Source of the DNA: Desulfonatronospira sp.
GTDB taxonomy: Bacteria; Desulfobacterota; Desulfovibrionia; Desulfovibrionales; Desulfonatronovibrionaceae
Length of the DNA: 17,643 nucleotides
NCBI GenBank assembly: GCA_007127015.1
Contig: SLAE01000156.1
Span: forward strand, 1-17,643
Direction: 5' to 3'
Part shown: piece by piece, positions 15,357 through 17,643 of the stretch
Position numbering within the stretch: the first letter of the stretch is position 1
Layout of the letters: each line of letters starts with the position of its first letter
Notes under the pieces: generated by a model
What the model saw: only the letters and a program-made list of their open reading frames with translations
The model's database searches: none
Told to the model about the DNA's origin: nothing
Program-made: the position numbers and the translations under genes

Positions 15357-15458
15357 GAGGAACTGGATATTTTTCAGGTTCATGTTTCCAGGAGAGGCAA
15401 TTGCTCTTGCCGGAGAAAGGCTTAATAGATAAGGGAAAGAGACGAACAGGAGGCTGAT

Positions 15459-16205
15459 ATGTATACTCTGGTTTTGTTACGCCACGGTGAAAGTTTATGG
15501 AACAGGGAAAACCTTTTCACCGGCTGGACCGATGTGGACCTCACCCCGAAAGGCGTGGAAGAGGCTTTAATGGCCGGACAGCTTCTTCTTGATGAAGGAT
15601 TCAGTTTTGATCTGGCTCATACATCGGTTTTAAAAAGGGCGATCAGAACACTGTGGCTGGTTCTGGAGCGCATGGATCTCATGTGGATTCCGGTATTCAG
15701 GTCCTGGCGTCTCAATGAGCGGCATTACGGAGCTTTGCAGGGACTGGACAAGGCTGAAACAGCGGCAAAATACGGAGATGAACAGGTGCTGCAGTGGAGA
15801 AGAAGCTACACTACACAACCTCCTGAACTGGCTTTCGATGACGAGCGCCATCCACGCTTTGATCCGCGTTATGCCGGACTGGATCCTCTGGTTCTGCCTG
15901 CAACGGAATGCCTCAAGGATACGGTTGCCCGGTTTATTCCATACTGGCACGACCATCTTGCTCCGCAGATACTGGAGGGGAAAAGGCTGCTGGTAGCTGC
16001 CCACGGCAACAGCCTGAGGGCTCTGGTCAAATTTTTGGATGATATTTCGGATGAGGAAATCCTTAAACTGAATATTCCCACAGGCATTCCCCTGGTCTAT
16101 GAGCTGGGAAAGGATTTAAGGCCCTTGAACAGCCGCTATCTTGGCGATCCAGAAGAGCTGCAAAAGGCAATCTCCGCGACTGCAAGACCTGAAAAATCAA
16201 AGTAA
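15459..16205 (+). CDS. gpmA: 2,3-bisphosphoglycerate-dependent phosphoglycerate mutase
   Basis: This enzyme interconverts 3- and 2-phosphoglycerate in glycolysis and gluconeogenesis in the cytoplasm. The 248-aa product has all dPGM signatures: LLRHGESLWNRENLFTGW with the phospho-accepting His9, the acid Glu87 in NERHYGALQGLDKAET, YTTQPPELAFDDERHP, and AAHGNSLRALVKFLDD with the second catalytic His182. The C-terminal IPTGIPLVYEL and RYLGD are also family-typical. ATG 15459 has a perfect AGGAGG five bases upstream. It is divergent from the tRNA-Gly gene across 145 bases; I found no convincing promoter for it in that gap. The downstream BrkB-type gene begins six bases after its stop, so the two are probably co-transcribed. 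Confidence 0.97.
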   Translation: MYTLVLLRHGESLWNRENLFTGWTDVDLTPKGVEEALMAGQLLLDEGFSFDLAHTSVLKRAIRTLWLVLERMDLMWIPVFRSWRLNERHYGALQGLDKAETAAKYGDEQVLQWRRSYTTQPPELAFDDERHPRFDPRYAGLDPLVLPATECLKDTVARFIPYWHDHLAPQILEGKRLLVAAHGNSLRALVKFLDDISDEEILKLNIPTGIPLVYELGKDLRPLNSRYLGDPEELQKAISATARPEKSK

Positions 16206-16211
16206 TAAAAT

Positions 16212-17543
16212 ATGTTGAACAGAATCCGCAGGTATCTCCGAACAGATGTGTGGCGTATGGATAAAGACCCGAAATCCAGGCCGAGGTCTTTTCTGGTCCA
16301 TAATCTGCGGGTCTTTCTGGTTGCCTCCCAGGGTTTCGTTCGAAACAACTGCTCCATGCGGGCCTCGGCTCTTACCTTTTATACCTTGTTGTCCATTGTT
16401 CCGATCATGGCCCTGGTCTTCGGGATAGCCAAGGGTTTCGGGCTGGAAGAAAGACTGGAGCAGCAGCTGGAGCAATACCTGGGCCATCATGAAGAGGTGC
16501 TGGAGGAAGCTATAAGGTTTGCCTACTCCTGGCTGGAGGTAACCAGGGGCGATGTTATTGCCGGGGTGAGCTTTCTGTTTCTTTTATGGGCGGTACTTAA
16601 GGTGCTGGACAACATTGAAATTTCATTCAATGCCGTCTGGGGGATAGAGGAAGGCAGAGTATGGGTTAGAAAATTTACCGATTATCTTACTTTTATCATA
16701 ATTGCTCCCATTTTGTTCGTAATGTCCGGAAGCCTGTCCGTGTTCATTGCCACTGAACTGCACAACTATCTTCCGGAATTCGGCCCTATTGAACATTTTG
16801 ATCGAGTGATGGAATGGATGGCCGGTCTGGTGCCCTTAATTTTCATGTGGCTTCTGTTCTCCTTCATGTTCCTGGCCATGCCCAACACAAAGGTCAGGAT
16901 CAGGCCCGCGCTTGCGGCAGGGATACTCACCGGAACCATGTTTATAATCCTGCAGTGGGGATATGTCCTGTTTCAGGTGGCCATGGTCAGGTATAACGCG
17001 GTATACGGCAGCTTCGCGGCTCTGCCCCTGTTTCTTATATGGCTTCAGGCCAGCTGGATGATCGTTCTTATGGGTTCGGAACTTTCCTTTGGATATCAGA
17101 ATGTGCGGCATTACATTCATGCCGCGGAATCAAAAGAGGTCTCTCTGCGGCACAAACAGAAAATATCATTGCTGGTCATGCATCTGATCATCAAAAATTT
17201 TGTTTCCGAAGAGGACAGTCCGGGCATAGGAGATATCTGCTATAAGCTTGGACTGCCCGTGCTTCTCGCCAATCAGGTGGTGAAAGAACTTATGGATGCC
17301 GGACTGGTGGTCAAGGTCAGTGAGCCGGGGAGGGATGAACATGTTTATCATCCGGGAAAAGATGTAAACCGGATGAGTATAGCTTATGTTCTTAAGTCTC
17401 TGTATCATACCGGCGGCACTGAAGTGCCTGTGGAGCGCGATCAGAACTGGGCTGCGATCAGTTCCGCCCTGGACCGTTATGAGGAAATGATGGAAAAATC
17501 TTCAGAGAATGTTCTGCTCAAGGACATAGGTCAGCGTGCCTGA
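16212..17543 (+). CDS. YihY/BrkB-family membrane protein with C-terminal winged-helix-like domain
   Basis: This 443-aa protein is an integral membrane protein of the YihY/BrkB (UPF0761) family. About six hydrophobic segments lie near residues 50-72, 112-131, 157-180, 203-222, 232-255 and 265-290. Family motifs are SALTFYTLLSIVPIMALVFG and YGSFAALPLFLIWLQASW followed by MGSELS. The name BrkB comes from serum resistance in Bordetella, and older annotations as RNase BN are wrong; the true role is unknown. After the membrane part, about 310-395 resembles a winged helix (DICYKLGLPVLLANQVVKEL, then MDAGLVVKV), and a helical tail follows. E. coli YihY (about 290 aa) lacks this, but longer family members exist. 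ATG 16212 is six bases after the gpmA stop with no clear ribosome site, so coupling is likely. Confidence 0.9.
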   Translation: MLNRIRRYLRTDVWRMDKDPKSRPRSFLVHNLRVFLVASQGFVRNNCSMRASALTFYTLLSIVPIMALVFGIAKGFGLEERLEQQLEQYLGHHEEVLEEAIRFAYSWLEVTRGDVIAGVSFLFLLWAVLKVLDNIEISFNAVWGIEEGRVWVRKFTDYLTFIIIAPILFVMSGSLSVFIATELHNYLPEFGPIEHFDRVMEWMAGLVPLIFMWLLFSFMFLAMPNTKVRIRPALAAGILTGTMFIILQWGYVLFQVAMVRYNAVYGSFAALPLFLIWLQASWMIVLMGSELSFGYQNVRHYIHAAESKEVSLRHKQKISLLVMHLIIKNFVSEEDSPGIGDICYKLGLPVLLANQVVKELMDAGLVVKVSEPGRDEHVYHPGKDVNRMSIAYVLKSLYHTGGTEVPVERDQNWAAISSALDRYEEMMEKSSENVLLKDIGQRA

Positions 17544-17584
17544 GTAACTTCAAGCAAGAGAAGGCTGTCTGACCTGCATTGTTG

Positions 17585-17630
17585 TGGTCCGGGAAATTCT
17601 TCAAACCAGGCGTAAAAACTCATTCCTGGA
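17585..17630. repeat. Short dispersed intergenic repeat, copy B
   Basis: This lies in the 100-base gene-free tail after the BrkB-type gene and matches 2266-2309 in the same orientation. Both contain GGTCCG or GGTTCCG, GAAATT, CAAAC or GAAAC, GGC, and then AAAAACTC followed two bases later by TCCT. The rest of 17544-17643 shows no gene, terminator or RNA that I can support. Confidence 0.4.
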
Positions 17631-17643
17631 AAGCGTAAATCAA

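Noticed and set aside
15156..15383. Upstream extension of rimP through the tRNA gene
   Set aside because: The frame is open by chance across a complete tRNA-Gly and its terminator; the conserved RimP sequence starts at ATG 15155.
15393..15407. Palindrome GCAATTGC with flanking partial pairing upstream of gpmA, as a possible operator
   Set aside because: An 8-bp palindrome is expected by chance in a window this size, and no promoter boxes could be matched around it.
1..17643. CRISPR arrays, insertion sequences, phage genes or toxin-antitoxin pairs
   Set aside because: I looked for regularly spaced direct repeats, transposase or integrase motifs and paired small genes and saw none; the gene content is conserved housekeeping plus known membrane-protein families.

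Overview
The window looks like ordinary chromosomal sequence from an anaerobic Gram-negative bacterium, most likely a member of Desulfovibrionales or a related Desulfobacterota lineage. I infer this from the gene order infB-DUF503-rbfA-nrnA-truB-rpsO-pnp, from a RACo-like [2Fe-2S]/ASKHA protein of the type found in corrinoid-using anaerobes, and from roughly balanced base composition. No 16S rRNA or lineage-specific marker is present, so the assignment is tentative. I see no insertion sequence, phage gene or CRISPR array.

Left flank (1-5202). A UPF0182 membrane protein, cut by the window edge, runs rightward and ends at a strong stem-loop terminator. It converges on a leftward TraB-family membrane protein. 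A 165-base divergent region separates the TraB gene from a rightward, compact RACo-like protein. These three genes share no obvious pathway. The RACo-like gene converges with pnp with only 12 bases between the stop codons and no terminator in that gap.

Centre (5215-15313, all leftward). Read in transcription order, this is tRNA-Gly(CCC), rimP, nusA, ylxR, infB, a DUF503/YlxP gene, rbfA, nrnA, truB, rpsO and pnp. It is the classical transcription/translation operon: 30S maturation (RimP, RbfA), transcription elongation and antitermination (NusA), initiation (IF2), tRNA modification (TruB), S15, and RNA turnover (NrnA, PNPase). Spacing is tight, with a TAATG stop/start overlap at ylxR-infB and a 20-base overlap at rbfA-nrnA. 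Three control points are visible. A strong intrinsic terminator lies between the tRNA and rimP, 19 bases before the rimP start codon. A perfect 10-bp hairpin is built from the last codons of truB just before rpsO. Nested inverted repeats, followed by a good promoter with a perfect TATAAT, separate rpsO from pnp.

Right flank (15459-17643). Divergent from the tRNA, a 2,3-bisphosphoglycerate-dependent phosphoglycerate mutase gene is followed six bases later by a BrkB/YihY-type membrane protein with a C-terminal winged-helix-like extension. The last 100 bases hold no gene but carry a diverged copy of a short sequence also found beside the TraB gene, probably a dispersed intergenic repeat.

I found no convincing undescribed multi-gene system. 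The items most worth a second look are the tRNA/terminator/rimP leader, the structured RNA around rpsO, the unusual D-stem of the tRNA, the compact RACo-like protein and the short intergenic repeat. Several gene starts differ from the longest open frame (infB, nrnA, DUF503, rimP, and probably the RACo-like gene). The reasons are given in the entries.
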